Shown here piece by piece: positions 9,240-17,758 of a stretch of DNA of 64,000 bases; position 1 is the stretch's first letter, and every line of letters starts with the position of its first letter. Source of the DNA: CAZIXN01 sp039180415. GTDB lineage: Bacteria; Planctomycetota; Phycisphaerae; Phycisphaerales; Phycisphaeraceae. The position numbers and the translations under genes were made by a program. Location: NCBI GenBank assembly GCA_039180415.1, contig JBCDDH010000005.1:1-64000 (forward strand), in the 5' to 3' direction. The notes beneath the pieces were generated by a model. The model did no database searches. It saw only the letters and a list, made by a program, of their open reading frames with translations, and was not told the origin of the DNA.

Positions 9240-10526
9240 ATGCAACGCTTCGTCATCCTTACATCAAATTTGATGCTGGTACTCGCGGTAGGCCTTGCTG
9301 CCGCGAATGACGCAGAAAAGTTCTTTGCGGCGGTCGAGGCCCGAGACCTCGAAACCGTTACCGAACTGCTCGACGAGGAGCCGGCACTGGTCAACCTCAC
9401 GATGGGCGAGGCCGGCATCGGACATCGCCTCCGAGCCGAACAAACCGCGCTGATTTGAGCCTCGTATCTCGGCGACTTGCCGATAGTGCGGCTGCTGGTC
9501 GATCGCGGGGCCGACATCGAAGCGAAGGCTTTTTACTTCGGTACGCCGCTCGTAGCTGCGACCGAATACGACCACGAGGAAGTCGCCATCTTTCTTGCCG
9601 AGCAAGGTGCCAACCCCCACGCTAATGCCGGGCCGCGCTATCCGAACACCGCGATGACGCTTGCTTCGTTCGGAAGACAAAAGGAGGTCGTGCGGGCGAT
9701 GGTTCTCGCGGGGGCGGACGTCGATGCCGATGGGAAATTCGCCTTTGCTGTCGTGCACTGGAACGACCTGGAGTTTTACGAATGGCTGATCGACCAAGGC
9801 ATGGAGTGGGATATCGTCAGAGAACATGACGATCACCCGGTGCATCATGCGCATGTCTCGATGGAGATGCTGGACTGGTTCCTGGCACGCGGAGCGGACC
9901 CCGCCGCGAAAACCGATCATGGGACCGACGCGCCGTACTCGGCGTTGAGGTCCGAGCGGAATATGGCGATGCTCGACCGACTAGTCGCGTTTGGATGCGC
10001 GTTGCCGCTCAGCGACCCGATCACCGGCGAATCCTTGCTCCAAGTGATCATGCCGACCCGCGCCGAGTACGTGGAATTCATCGTGCGTCACGGGGCCGAA
10101 GTGAATGTTTTCGACGAGCCTGGACGGCCGATCCTTTTCAAGGCATTGCCCAAACGCAACGGAAAAGAGAACTCGGGGCGACTGCGGGTTCTGAAAATAC
10201 TCTTAGACGCTGGGGCGAACCCGCTCTACCGCGATATGTTCGGGCGTGACGCATTCCCGATCGCCGCGGCGGTTGGCGGCGTGACGCCGCGAGGCGTGAT
10301 CGCCAAAAAACCGCGAATGCCTATCGCCGGCCACCGTCGTCGAGCCGGCTTGCCTACGGCTGATCGCACGCTCGTCTGGTTCAGGCCGCGGGAAAGCTCA
10401 TGCTTGCTCCCCGTCCGCGGCAGTGACTCCGGCCCCGCGCGTTGTGCGGGGTCGATCACTCGGCCGTCGTCTGGATCGCGACGTTGTCGAGCGTGTAGGT
10501 GCCGCGGGCGTCCTCGTTTTGGTTGA
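9240..10526 (+). pseudogene. ankyrin-repeat protein interrupted by an in-frame TGA
   Basis: One reading frame spans 9240-10526 with a single TGA at 9456-9458. Before it come a signal peptide (MQRFVILTSNLMLVLAVGLA) and the first ankyrin-like helices (FFAAVEARDLETVTELLDEEP...QTALI). After it the frame continues directly with ASYLGDLPIVRLLVDRGADIEAK and further repeats (LAEQGANPHANAG, MVLAGADVDADG, FLARGADPAAK, LLDAGANPLYRD). The stop replaces a position where a tryptophan (TGG) would fit. Homology-like sequence fades at about 10260-10290, where a GCGGCGT/ACGCCGC hairpin lies; the frame then runs antisense into the next gene, so the 3' end also looks damaged. Ankyrin proteins are a known class of toxin-associated immunity protein. 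Either a pseudogene or a sequencing error at 9458; readthrough is less likely. Confidence 0.7.
10276..10290. repeat. short inverted repeat near the decayed ankyrin 3' end
   Basis: GCGGCGT and ACGCCGC with a one-base centre, at the point where ankyrin similarity fades. Confidence 0.4.
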
Positions 10527-11073
10527 TGAGCAGCCGGACGGTGCTGTAGGTGTTGCTCTCGTCGTCGAGGAACGGGACGAGGTCGGCGATGTTGATCTCG
10601 AACGTCCGCGGCGTCGCGGTCGGGCCGTAGGCGCCTTCCTGGGCTTGGTCGTAGCTGTGGCCGTCTTCGTCGGAGGTGTTGGCGACGATCACCAGGCCGT
10701 GGTAGCCGCCGCCGGCATCGCCGTCGAAGCTCAGGTCGAAGGAGATGAACGGGTGGTCGCGGTCGAAGCCGGCGGCGAGCAGGTCGGCCCACTGGAAGTC
10801 GATCGCCGCGGCGTAGGTCGGGCCCGGCTGGGTGTTGGTGCTGGGGTCGATGTGCAGGACGGTGTTGCCGGCGTCGTCTTCGACGTGCTCGAGCGTGGTG
10901 CCGCCGTTGTACTGGGCGTTGGCGTTGACGCGGGGCTCGGTGGACGAGAGGTGGACGTGGCCGGTGGGGTCGAGGCCGCCCTCGAAGTCGTGGATGACGA
11001 CGGTTTCGGCGACGGCGGAAGCGGCCAGCGTGCAGGACGCGAGCAGGGCGGCGGTGGGGGCGAGTCGGGGCAT
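10456..11073 (-). CDS. exported protein of unknown function, beta-sandwich-like
   Basis: 205 residues from the ATG at 11073, preceded by GGAG at a normal distance. A frame upstream to 11112 is open but would begin inside a 20-bp palindrome, so I reject that start. The signal peptide is MPRLAPTAALLASCTLAASAVAETV. The mature part (VIHDFEGGLDPTGHV...ISFDLSFDGDAGGGYHG...TYTLDNVAIQ) looks all-beta, like carbohydrate-binding or CIA30-like domains with the closing 'DNV' strand. I do not recognise a family. The palindrome 21 bases upstream of the start suggests repressor control, perhaps by a LacI-type sugar regulator. Confidence 0.65.
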   Translation of the reverse strand: MPRLAPTAALLASCTLAASAVAETVVIHDFEGGLDPTGHVHLSSTEPRVNANAQYNGGTTLEHVEDDAGNTVLHIDPSTNTQPGPTYAAAIDFQWADLLAAGFDRDHPFISFDLSFDGDAGGGYHGLVIVANTSDEDGHSYDQAQEGAYGPTATPRTFEINIADLVPFLDDESNTYSTVRLLINQNEDARGTYTLDNVAIQTTAE

Positions 11074-11093
11074 GGGTTTCTCCGGGGCGGGCG

Positions 11094-11113
11094 AATGTTT
11101 ATCGATAAACATT
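11094..11113. promoter_or_regulatory. 20-bp perfect palindrome, probable operator
   Basis: AATGTTTATCGATAAACATT is its own reverse complement. The centre TATCGATA with a CpG in the middle fits LacI/GalR-family operators. It lies 21 bases upstream of the exported protein gene at 10456-11073. Confidence 0.55.
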
Positions 11114-11276
11114 TTAGCCGAATTTCGGTGGTTGGGGACGCGTCCGGCTTCCGCGGGCGGAAAAGGCGGCGGAGCGAAACCCCGGCGAGCTGGTGTCGGC
11201 TTGCGTTTGGAGTAAGACCTGCGAGACGAACCGCGGCCTCGAGAACGGCTTCAGTCCAGGCCCGTCGTACTCACGG

Positions 11277-11927
11277 TCAAGGCCGGTGCTTACGCCGAGC
11301 GGTGCCGGCGATGAGAGAAGCCACCAGCAGCAAGCCGCTCGCGGGTTCGGGGAGGATCGAGAATTGGAAGAGCGAGGAATCGCCATTCGCAACGCCGAGG
11401 TATGCCAGGTTGCCGAACGCGGCGGTGTTTCCGATGCCGTTGGATAGGGAGATGCGGGCGACGAGGAAGTCGGTTTGGTCCGTGATCTCGTCGGAGCCGC
11501 TGGGGCCGAAATCGGCCTGCAGCCGGGTGTCGGTGATGACGATGCCGACCAACGTTTCGTCGATGTTGACGGGGCCGCCGCCGGCACCGACGATCAGCGA
11601 GCCCACGGTGGTTTCCGCGGTCGCGCCGCCCTGGGCGAAGAAGGTGTCGAACTCGGTCTCGGGGGCGAGATCAAGGAAAACCTCGGACGGCGGTGTATCG
11701 CCGCCGACCTGAAAGAGGGTGCCCTGATCGAGCGTGAGCAGGATTTGTGAACTGCTGTACTCCCCGACGAAGTCGATGGTCACGTCGTAGGTGTCGAACC
11801 CGCGGAGCTCGGGAACCGAGGAGTTGTCGATCTGCGTGGCGCGGAGGTTGGTCACCTGCGCGACGCCGCTGACGGCACACAACCAACACAACGCGACGGC
11901 GACGATCGGTCGGGCGGTGGGATACAT
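11277..11927 (-). CDS. PEP-CTERM sorting domain protein
   Basis: 216 residues. An N-terminal signal peptide (MYPTARPIVAVALCWLCAVSGVAQV) precedes a beta-rich extracellular domain. The C-terminus reads PEPASGLLLVASLIAGTARRKHRP: the PEP motif, a hydrophobic helix and a basic tail. This is the PEP-CTERM signal recognised by exosortases (EpsH family), which anchor or release proteins at the cell envelope. The start is supported by GGAGG nine bases before the ATG. No exosortase gene is in the window. The domain between has cohesin-like features (DVTIDFVGEYSSSQILLTLDQGTLFQV), but that is a weak impression. Confidence 0.75.
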   Translation of the reverse strand: MYPTARPIVAVALCWLCAVSGVAQVTNLRATQIDNSSVPELRGFDTYDVTIDFVGEYSSSQILLTLDQGTLFQVGGDTPPSEVFLDLAPETEFDTFFAQGGATAETTVGSLIVGAGGGPVNIDETLVGIVITDTRLQADFGPSGSDEITDQTDFLVARISLSNGIGNTAAFGNLAYLGVANGDSSLFQFSILPEPASGLLLVASLIAGTARRKHRP

Positions 11928-11958
11928 CGATGTTCCTCCGGATTTCGAGACAGAAATT

Positions 11959-11977
11959 GATTTGATATCGATTTGAT
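11959..11977. promoter_or_regulatory. tandem 8-base repeats upstream of the PEP-CTERM gene
   Basis: GATTTGAT occurs at 11959-11966 and 11970-11977, eleven bases apart (one helical turn), about 30 bases upstream of the start. Possible activator or repressor site. Confidence 0.3.
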
Positions 11978-12080
11978 GTTATCGCAAAGCTCGGCGTCGG
12001 ACCAAGCTTTTTCGATGATTTCTGCGGGCGGGCTCGCCGGTTTGGGGATCCGTTTGGATTAGCCGAGCCCGGGCCGTTGG

Positions 12081-12086
12081 TATCTT
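12081..12086 (+). promoter_or_regulatory. -10 box of holA (leaderless)
   Basis: TATCTT, six bases (CCCGGG) before the GTG at 12093. Confidence 0.5.
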
Positions 12087-12092
12087 CCCGGG

Positions 12093-13154
12093 GTGCCGCC
12101 CAAGCGAAAAGCGCCGACTTACGAACCGACCGCCGCCACGCGGGTGATGGTGGTTTACGGCCCGGAGGACACGCTCGCGCGGGACGTGCTGACCCGGCTC
12201 CGCGACGCGCTCACGCGGGAGCACGGCGAGATCGACGAGTTCCGGCTGGACGGCGCGAGCTGCGAGTTGTCGGCGGTGTTCGACGAGGTGCGGGGCTACT
12301 CGCTGATGGGCGGCTTCAAGCTGGTGGTCGTGGAAGACGCGGACGACTTTGTGAAGAAGCACCGCGACGCCTTGGAGCGGTACGTCGACGCGTCGTCAGG
12401 CGGCGGGCCGGTGGACCACGCGTGCCTGGTGCTGCGGCCCGGCTCGTGGCTGACGACGACCAAGCTGCACAAGGCGGTTCTCAAGCTGCCCGGCGGGGTC
12501 GGCGGCGTCGTGAAATGCGAAGCGCCCGGCCGGGGCGAGGCGGTGAGCTGGATCGCGACGCGGGCGGCGGAGGCGCACGGGGCGAAGCTGCCGCGCGACG
12601 CGGCGGCGACGCTGGTGGATCGGCTGGGCGCGAACCTCGCGACGCTGGACACGGAGGTGGCCAAGCTGGCGGCGATGGTGGTGACGACGGACGCGAAGGG
12701 CCGGGCCAAAGCCGGGACCATCGACCGGGCGCTGGTGGAGCGGGAGGTCGGCCGGGCGTCGGAGGAAAAGGCCTGGGAGGTACAGGCCGCGGTGCTGGAA
12801 GGCCTGAGCCGGCGTGACGCGGGCCCGATGCTGGGCATGGTGCGGGAGCTGGTGGCGGTGGGGGGGCAGCCGGACGTGTTGGTGATGTATTTCGTGGAGG
12901 ACCTCTGCCGGAAGCTGGCGGTGGCGGCGGCGATGCGGCGGGAGGGCGGCAACGACGCGACGATCGGCAAGGCGCTCAAGCTGTGGGGTGCCGGGGCGTC
13001 GAGCTTCCACACGGTCAGCCGCCAGATCGACGAGGGCCGGGCGCGGCGGATGCTGAGCCTGGCGCTGGAGGCCGACGCGCGGAGCAAGTCGGGCTTCGGC
13101 GACGCGACGCGGAATTTGGAAGGCTTGTGCGTCCGGTTGGCCGATGTGGCATAA
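12093..13154 (+). CDS. holA: DNA polymerase III subunit delta
   Basis: 353 residues, the usual length for HolA. The N-terminal third is the degenerate AAA-like domain (RVMVVYGPEDTLARDVLTRLRDAL; SLMGGFKLVVVEDADDFVKKH), which lacks a functional P-loop as in the family. The lid and collar regions follow (LPRDAAATLVDRLGANLATLDTEVAKLAAM; AWEVQAAVLEGLSRRDAGPMLGMVREL). Delta opens the beta sliding clamp within the clamp loader. The GTG start at 12093 has TATCTT six bases upstream and no Shine-Dalgarno, so the message is probably leaderless. The next gene follows after 84 bases. Confidence 0.85.
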   Translation: MPPKRKAPTYEPTAATRVMVVYGPEDTLARDVLTRLRDALTREHGEIDEFRLDGASCELSAVFDEVRGYSLMGGFKLVVVEDADDFVKKHRDALERYVDASSGGGPVDHACLVLRPGSWLTTTKLHKAVLKLPGGVGGVVKCEAPGRGEAVSWIATRAAEAHGAKLPRDAAATLVDRLGANLATLDTEVAKLAAMVVTTDAKGRAKAGTIDRALVEREVGRASEEKAWEVQAAVLEGLSRRDAGPMLGMVRELVAVGGQPDVLVMYFVEDLCRKLAVAAAMRREGGNDATIGKALKLWGAGASSFHTVSRQIDEGRARRMLSLALEADARSKSGFGDATRNLEGLCVRLADVA

Positions 13155-13238
13155 AAGGGCGGCTTGTCCCCGCCGCGCGATCCGCTGGATCGCCCCGCCG
13201 ACGCAGGAAGCGTCGTTCTCGCAGCGCAAGGAGGCGCG

Positions 13239-14558
13239 ATGTTCAAAGCTGTTCCGAAATCCTCGGCCGGTCGCCTGGCGCAAGCCTTGCCGGCGGTGTC
13301 GATCGGCGTCGCCACGCTGGCGTGGTCGGGGTGCAACGCGGCACCCAACGCCGCGCTGACCCGCGTCGGGGCGGCCGGCGACATCGCGCCCAGCTGGACC
13401 GGGCCCGGCGTCCGCCCCGCCGCGCCGGCTGTCGATGTGGCCGGCATGGTCGACCCGATCGCCGAGGTCCGGCGGCAACGCGCCGCGCAGCTCGCCGCAC
13501 CGGCCCGGCCGGTGATCACCCCCGAGGTCGTCTGGGGCGAGCCGGACTTTGCCGACGCGGCGCCAATCCCCGTCGAACCGAGCGAACCGACGACGCAGGT
13601 GTTCGAAACCAGCGTCCGTTCCGCCGAGCAGCGTCTCGATCTCACCCGATCTGACCCCGCCGAAGCGGCGGAGTCCCCCGAAGCGCTGGCTGTCGAAGCC
13701 GACCCCGCACCGCTGTACGCCGGCGTCGAGACGCTCACCCAGACCGAGCTGCTCGACGAGCTGCACCGCCGGCTCAACGGCATGGACGCCCCGCCGCTGC
13801 GCAAAGCCCTCGCCGCGTCGGGCCTTTCGTTGATCCGCCCGGGGCTCACCGCCGACCAGGCCGTGAAAGACCGGCTTGACCCGACCCAGGCCGCGCTGCT
13901 CGATCGCTTCGAGAAGCTGCTCGCCGAGCTCGCGCGGCGCATCGAGGCCGGCGACCTCGCGGAGCTCGACGCTCAGGTTGTCGCCGAGGCGATCGCCGCG
14001 ATGCAGGGGCCTTCGTCGCTGACCCTGCGCAACGCGACGCTGTGCAAGCGCGTCTCGGGTTTCGGCGTGTACGAGCCTTTCGCCAGCACCGAGTTCGTCG
14101 CCGGCCGAGAACACCGGGCGATCATCTACGCCGAGGTCGAAGACTTCACCACGCTGCCCCTCGCTTCGGGCAACGCCGGGGCGGGCTTTGAAGTTAAGCT
14201 CGAACAGGAAGTCACCCTCTTCAACGAAGCCGACGGCTTGGCCGTATGGCAACAACCCGCCCAGCCCATCCACGACGTCTCCAAGCGCAAGCGCCGCGAC
14301 TTCTACAACGTGCAGATGCTCACGCTGCCCGCCAACCTCGGCGTCGGCAAGTACCGCCTCAAGGTCCGCGTCACCGACCTGCACGGCGGCACGGTCGACG
14401 AGGCAACCCTGCCCATCTCTCTGATCGCCGACGACGCCGTCCGCGGGCTGAACGGATCGCCGACCGCGGTCACGCCTTTCGAAACCCCCGAGCCCGACCT
14501 CACCGATACGCAGCGCGAACTGCTCCGCACGCTCGCGCCCGGCTTGTTCACGGAGTAG
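13239..14558 (+). CDS. probable exported protein of unknown function
   Basis: 439 residues from the ATG at 13239, which has a strong GGAGG six bases upstream; an open frame back to 13164 has no such signal. The N-terminus is a signal sequence (ALPAVSIGVATLAWSGC). The cysteine could be a lipidation site, but the preceding WSG is not a classical lipobox. Residues about 70-250 are alanine- and glutamate-rich, with helical stretches. The last 160 residues form a beta-rich domain (GFGVYEPFASTEFVAGREHRAIIYAEVEDF...LPANLGVGKYRLKVRVTDLHGGTVDEATLPI) reminiscent of Ig-like modules common in planctomycete exported proteins. It sits between holA and gmk on the same strand. Function unknown. Confidence 0.65.
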   Translation: MFKAVPKSSAGRLAQALPAVSIGVATLAWSGCNAAPNAALTRVGAAGDIAPSWTGPGVRPAAPAVDVAGMVDPIAEVRRQRAAQLAAPARPVITPEVVWGEPDFADAAPIPVEPSEPTTQVFETSVRSAEQRLDLTRSDPAEAAESPEALAVEADPAPLYAGVETLTQTELLDELHRRLNGMDAPPLRKALAASGLSLIRPGLTADQAVKDRLDPTQAALLDRFEKLLAELARRIEAGDLAELDAQVVAEAIAAMQGPSSLTLRNATLCKRVSGFGVYEPFASTEFVAGREHRAIIYAEVEDFTTLPLASGNAGAGFEVKLEQEVTLFNEADGLAVWQQPAQPIHDVSKRKRRDFYNVQMLTLPANLGVGKYRLKVRVTDLHGGTVDEATLPISLIADDAVRGLNGSPTAVTPFETPEPDLTDTQRELLRTLAPGLFTE

Positions 14559-14572
14559 CCGACCCGCCGTGC

Positions 14573-14578
14573 TATAAA
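14573..14578 (+). promoter_or_regulatory. -10 box of gmk (near-leaderless)
   Basis: TATAAA, five bases before the ATG at 14584. Confidence 0.5.
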
Positions 14579-14583
14579 CCGAC

Positions 14584-15195
14584 ATGGGTACTCAGCCGGT
14601 CGTGTCCGAAACCAACTCACCCCCGGGCTTCCTCGTCATCGTCTCCGGCCCTTCGGGTGTGGGCAAGAGTTCCCTCGTCAACGCCGCCCTCCCACGCCTG
14701 GGCGCCGAGTTGTCCATTTCTATGACCACCCGGCCGCGGCGCCCCGGCGACGTCGACGGCACGCATTACCACTTCGTCGACCGTGAAGCCTTCAAAGCGC
14801 TCATCGAAGACGACGCCTTTCTCGAATGGGCCGAGGTGTACGGCAATTTTTACGGCACCCGTCGGGCTTTCGTGGACCGACACCTCAACGACGGGCGTCT
14901 CGTCGTTCTCGAGATCGACGTCGAGGGCGCCAAGCAGGTCAAAGCCAAGCTGCCCGACGCGTTCGCCCTGTTCATCCTGGCCCCCGACGAAGACGCGCTG
15001 CTGGATCGCCTGCGCGGCCGCAAACAGGACGACGAGGCCACGATCCAAAAACGCTTCTCCCAAGCCAAGGACGAGATCGCCCGCGCCCACGCCAGCGACG
15101 TGTACGGCAAGTTCATCGTCAACGACACGTTCGATCGCGCCGCCGACGAGTTGGTGTCCACGATCGAAGCCGAGCGTGAACGGCGGGGGGCTTGA
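14584..15195 (+). CDS. gmk: guanylate kinase
   Basis: 203 residues, family length. The P-loop GPSGVGKS lies at residues 22-29. The GMP-binding block ISMTTRPRRPGDVDGTHYHFV follows, then the lid (FAEVYGNFYGT-type: FLEWAEVYGNFYGTRRAFVD), the conserved LEIDVEGAKQVK, and LRGRKQDDEATIQKR. The enzyme converts GMP and ATP to GDP and ADP in the cytoplasm. TATAAA five bases before the ATG and no Shine-Dalgarno suggest a leaderless or nearly leaderless transcript. The LPS sugar genes follow on the same strand but have their own putative promoters. Confidence 0.95.
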   Translation: MGTQPVVSETNSPPGFLVIVSGPSGVGKSSLVNAALPRLGAELSISMTTRPRRPGDVDGTHYHFVDREAFKALIEDDAFLEWAEVYGNFYGTRRAFVDRHLNDGRLVVLEIDVEGAKQVKAKLPDAFALFILAPDEDALLDRLRGRKQDDEATIQKRFSQAKDEIARAHASDVYGKFIVNDTFDRAADELVSTIEAERERRGA

Positions 15196-15277
15196 ACGGC
15201 CCGGGAAACCAGAAAGACCGGGATTCGCGCGGCGGCCCGTTTTCTTCGGTTTCCTGCGGGGCTCGCATTTCTTGATT

Positions 15278-15283
15278 TAAACT
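15278..15283 (+). promoter_or_regulatory. -10 box of gmhB-like gene (leaderless)
   Basis: TAAACT, six bases (CCTGCC) before the ATG at 15290. Confidence 0.5.
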
Positions 15284-15289
15284 CCTGCC

Positions 15290-16606
15290 ATGTCCGGCAA
15301 GCCTGCGGTCTTCCTCGATCGCGACAACACGCTGATCCGCAACGACGGCGACCTAGGCGACCCCCGCCGGGTCGAGCTGTTGCAGGGCGCGGCGATGGCG
15401 GTCGCGTCGCTGTGCGGGCTGGGATTCAAGACGATCGTGGTCACGAACCAGGGCGGGGTCGCGCGCGGCAAGTACGGAGAGGCGGACGTCGACGCGGTGC
15501 ACGACCGCCTCGCGGAACTCGTCGCGGAAAAAGCCAACGGCGCGCACCTGGACGCGTTTTACTTCTGCCCGTTCCACCCGGAGGGCACGGTGCCCGAGTT
15601 CACCCGTGAGCACGAAGACCGCAAGCCGCAGCCGGGCATGCTCCTCCGCGCGGCGCGGGAACACGGCTTGGACCTCCATCACTCGTGGATGATCGGCGAC
15701 GCGCTGCGTGACGTCGAAGCGGGGAAGGCCGCGGGGTGTCGCACGGTCTGGCTCTGCGGCGACGACGACGCGCTGCGGCGTGCGGCCGAGGCCGAGCCGA
15801 AGCAACGGCCCGACTACGTCGCCGGGACGTTGATCGAGGCCGTACGGATCGTCGCGTCGCAACGGCACAGCCGGGACGAACCCAAAGACGCCGCCATGCA
15901 CGCCGCGCAATCCGGCCCGCCCGGCAAACGCTTCGACGCCGCCGCGATGGCCCGGCTTCAACGCGTTCCGCCCAAGCGCGACGAGTCGATGCCGGAACAG
16001 CCAACGCCCGCCCCCGCCGCGTCGGCTTACGCGAGCCCAACGTCCACCGCCGCATCGAAGTCGGTGCGGCCGTTCCGTCCGTACGCGCTGCCGCCGGCCG
16101 AAGAGCCCGACTCTCTGCCGGCCGCGCCCGAAGCCACCGTCAAAATCACCAAGGCCAAGGAAACGCTCGGCAAGCTGATGGACCGGGTCCGTGCGCCGTC
16201 GGAGCGTGCTGAAACCCAGCCCGAGCCGGATCGACGTAGCGAAACCCCATCCCCACCCACGGCCGACGAAGCGGCGAGTGCGGGGGCTTCCGAAGGCCAG
16301 GCCGCCCCCGACGCTTCCGAGTCACGGTTATTCGCGACCCCGGCCGCCGACCCCACGGACCCCGAGCTCACCAAGCTCGCTCGCGCCATCCTGCAGGAGT
16401 TGCGCTGCCAGCGCGGCGGCACCGGCGAATACGGCCCGGGCGCGATCTTCGCCGTGGTCCTCCAGTGTGTCGCCGGGATCGCGCTGCTCGCCGGGCTTTG
16501 GCTGGGCGCGGAGAGCGACGGCCTGTTCCTGCGTTGGCTCGGCGTGGCGCTGATCGTCCAACTCGCCGTGGTCGCCTTGCTGCTGGGGATGCGTTCCGGG
16601 CGGTGA
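15290..16606 (+). CDS. GmhB-like histidinol/heptose bisphosphate phosphatase with C-terminal membrane tail
   Basis: 438 residues, roughly twice the normal GmhB length. Residues 1-175 are a HAD phosphatase: DRDNT with the catalytic aspartates, VVTNQGG, and GDALRDVEAGKAAGC. The family removes the 7-phosphate of D-glycero-D-manno-heptose 1,7-bisphosphate for LPS. The zinc loop keeps CPFHPEGTVPEF, but the usual C-x-C is replaced by HED before RKPQPG. Residues about 190-375 are low-complexity, rich in Ala/Pro/Glu. The last 60 residues hold two hydrophobic segments (IFAVVLQCVAGIALLAGLWL; WLGVALIVQLAVVALLLGM), so the protein may be membrane-tethered. A heptosyltransferase follows 24 bases later, supporting a heptose role. 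Confidence 0.8.
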   Translation: MSGKPAVFLDRDNTLIRNDGDLGDPRRVELLQGAAMAVASLCGLGFKTIVVTNQGGVARGKYGEADVDAVHDRLAELVAEKANGAHLDAFYFCPFHPEGTVPEFTREHEDRKPQPGMLLRAAREHGLDLHHSWMIGDALRDVEAGKAAGCRTVWLCGDDDALRRAAEAEPKQRPDYVAGTLIEAVRIVASQRHSRDEPKDAAMHAAQSGPPGKRFDAAAMARLQRVPPKRDESMPEQPTPAPAASAYASPTSTAASKSVRPFRPYALPPAEEPDSLPAAPEATVKITKAKETLGKLMDRVRAPSERAETQPEPDRRSETPSPPTADEAASAGASEGQAAPDASESRLFATPAADPTDPELTKLARAILQELRCQRGGTGEYGPGAIFAVVLQCVAGIALLAGLWLGAESDGLFLRWLGVALIVQLAVVALLLGMRSGR

Positions 16607-16618
16607 CCGCGATCGGGT

Positions 16619-16624
16619 TAGGAT
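16619..16624 (+). promoter_or_regulatory. -10 box of heptosyltransferase gene (leaderless)
   Basis: TAGGAT, six bases (GCCCGC) before the ATG at 16631. Confidence 0.5.
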
Positions 16625-16630
16625 GCCCGC

Positions 16631-17758
16631 ATGTCGCAGGGAAGCGAGCAACGCGGCGTCGAGCCGCACCGAATCGACCCGCGGGAGCGTCGCGTGGACG
16701 GCCGATCGATCGGCCGGCTGTTGGTCGTTATGCCCACTTGGTTCGGCGATTGCGTGATGGCGACCCCCACGCTCCGAGCGCTGCGGCGGGCCTGTCCGGA
16801 AACGGCGATTGAAGCGTTGGTCGCCGAGCCGCTGATCCCGTTGATGGACGGGGCGGAGGGCGTCGACGCCTGGCGTGCCGCCGAACCCAAGCGTGGCTTC
16901 GGGTGGGCGGGGCGGCAGAGCGAAGCGCTGCGGCACGGAGGCTTCGACGCCTGCGTGCTGCTGCCCAACAGCTTCCGCTGGGCGTGGGCGGCATGGCGTG
17001 CGGGCATCCCCATGCGCATCGGCTACGCGCGGGACGGCCGCGGAGCGCTGCTGACCGATCGGCTCGTGCCGCGGCGCGTCGGGTCGCGCTTCTTGGAGGT
17101 GCCCACGCTGGAGTACTACCTGCAGCTCGCACGCTACCTCGGGGCCGACGGACGCGACGTCGCGATGCGGCTGCCGGTCGACGACGCGTCGGACCGTCAG
17201 GCCGAGCAACATCTAAGCCCCGCGGAAGGTCGCCCGGTGGTGCTGCTTAATCCCGGGGCGCAGAAGCCCGAGAAGCGTTGGCCCGCCGAGCGTTTCGCCG
17301 ACCTCGCCGACCGCTGCGTCGAACGGCTCGGCGTCGCGGTCGCCGTGACGGGTTCGCCCGCCGAGCGTGAGATCGTCGATGCGGTTTGTGGCCGGGCCCG
17401 ATCCGAGCCGATGAACCTGCCCGCGCTGGGCGTGGACCTGCCGACGCTCAAAGCCATCGCCCGCCGCGCCGCCGTGCTGGTCACGAACGACACGGGGCCG
17501 CGCCACCTCGCCGCCGCGGTGGGCACCCCCGTCGTCACGCTCTTCGGCCCGACCACCCCCGCCTGGACCGAGATCGACTTCCCCCTCGAACGCATCGTCA
17601 CCGCCACGCCAGACGCGTCGCCCGGCCCCGTCGCCGACATCCCGGTCGAACCCGTGTTCGCCGCCGTCGCCGAGCTGATGGACGCCGCGCAGGGCGCCGA
17701 CATGTACGCCGCCGAACACGCGTTGGTCGACGACGGCTTCACGGGGTCCGCGTCGTGA
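16631..17758 (+). CDS. waaF: glycosyltransferase family 9, ADP-heptose:LPS heptosyltransferase II-like
   Basis: 375 residues. The N-terminal domain has LLVVMPTWFGDCVMATPTLRAL, the GT9 signature for acceptor binding. The C-terminal half carries VVLLNPGAQKPEKRWPAERFADL and VTNDTGPRHLAAAVGTPVVTLFGPTTP, the ADP-heptose binding region of WaaF/RfaF. The enzyme adds heptose to the LPS inner core at the cytoplasmic face of the inner membrane. The preceding GmhB-like phosphatase and the following GT4 gene (4-base overlap) support an LPS or related glycan locus. The first 20 residues are extra compared with typical WaaF. Confidence 0.85.
   Translation: MSQGSEQRGVEPHRIDPRERRVDGRSIGRLLVVMPTWFGDCVMATPTLRALRRACPETAIEALVAEPLIPLMDGAEGVDAWRAAEPKRGFGWAGRQSEALRHGGFDACVLLPNSFRWAWAAWRAGIPMRIGYARDGRGALLTDRLVPRRVGSRFLEVPTLEYYLQLARYLGADGRDVAMRLPVDDASDRQAEQHLSPAEGRPVVLLNPGAQKPEKRWPAERFADLADRCVERLGVAVAVTGSPAEREIVDAVCGRARSEPMNLPALGVDLPTLKAIARRAAVLVTNDTGPRHLAAAVGTPVVTLFGPTTPAWTEIDFPLERIVTATPDASPGPVADIPVEPVFAAVAELMDAAQGADMYAAEHALVDDGFTGSAS

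Noticed and set aside
9456..9458. Recoding of TGA as tryptophan or selenocysteine
   Set aside because: Elsewhere in the window TGA ends genes normally, and no SECIS-like hairpin is evident just downstream; a point mutation is simpler.
10456..11112. Longer start (11112) for the exported protein
   Set aside because: It would begin inside the 20-bp palindrome and lacks a ribosome-binding site; the signal peptide starts at 11073.
12396..14585. 729-residue open frame on the minus strand over holA, the exported protein gene and the gmk start
   Set aside because: Arg/Ala-rich shadow of well-supported plus-strand genes; no domain, and it spans three gene boundaries.
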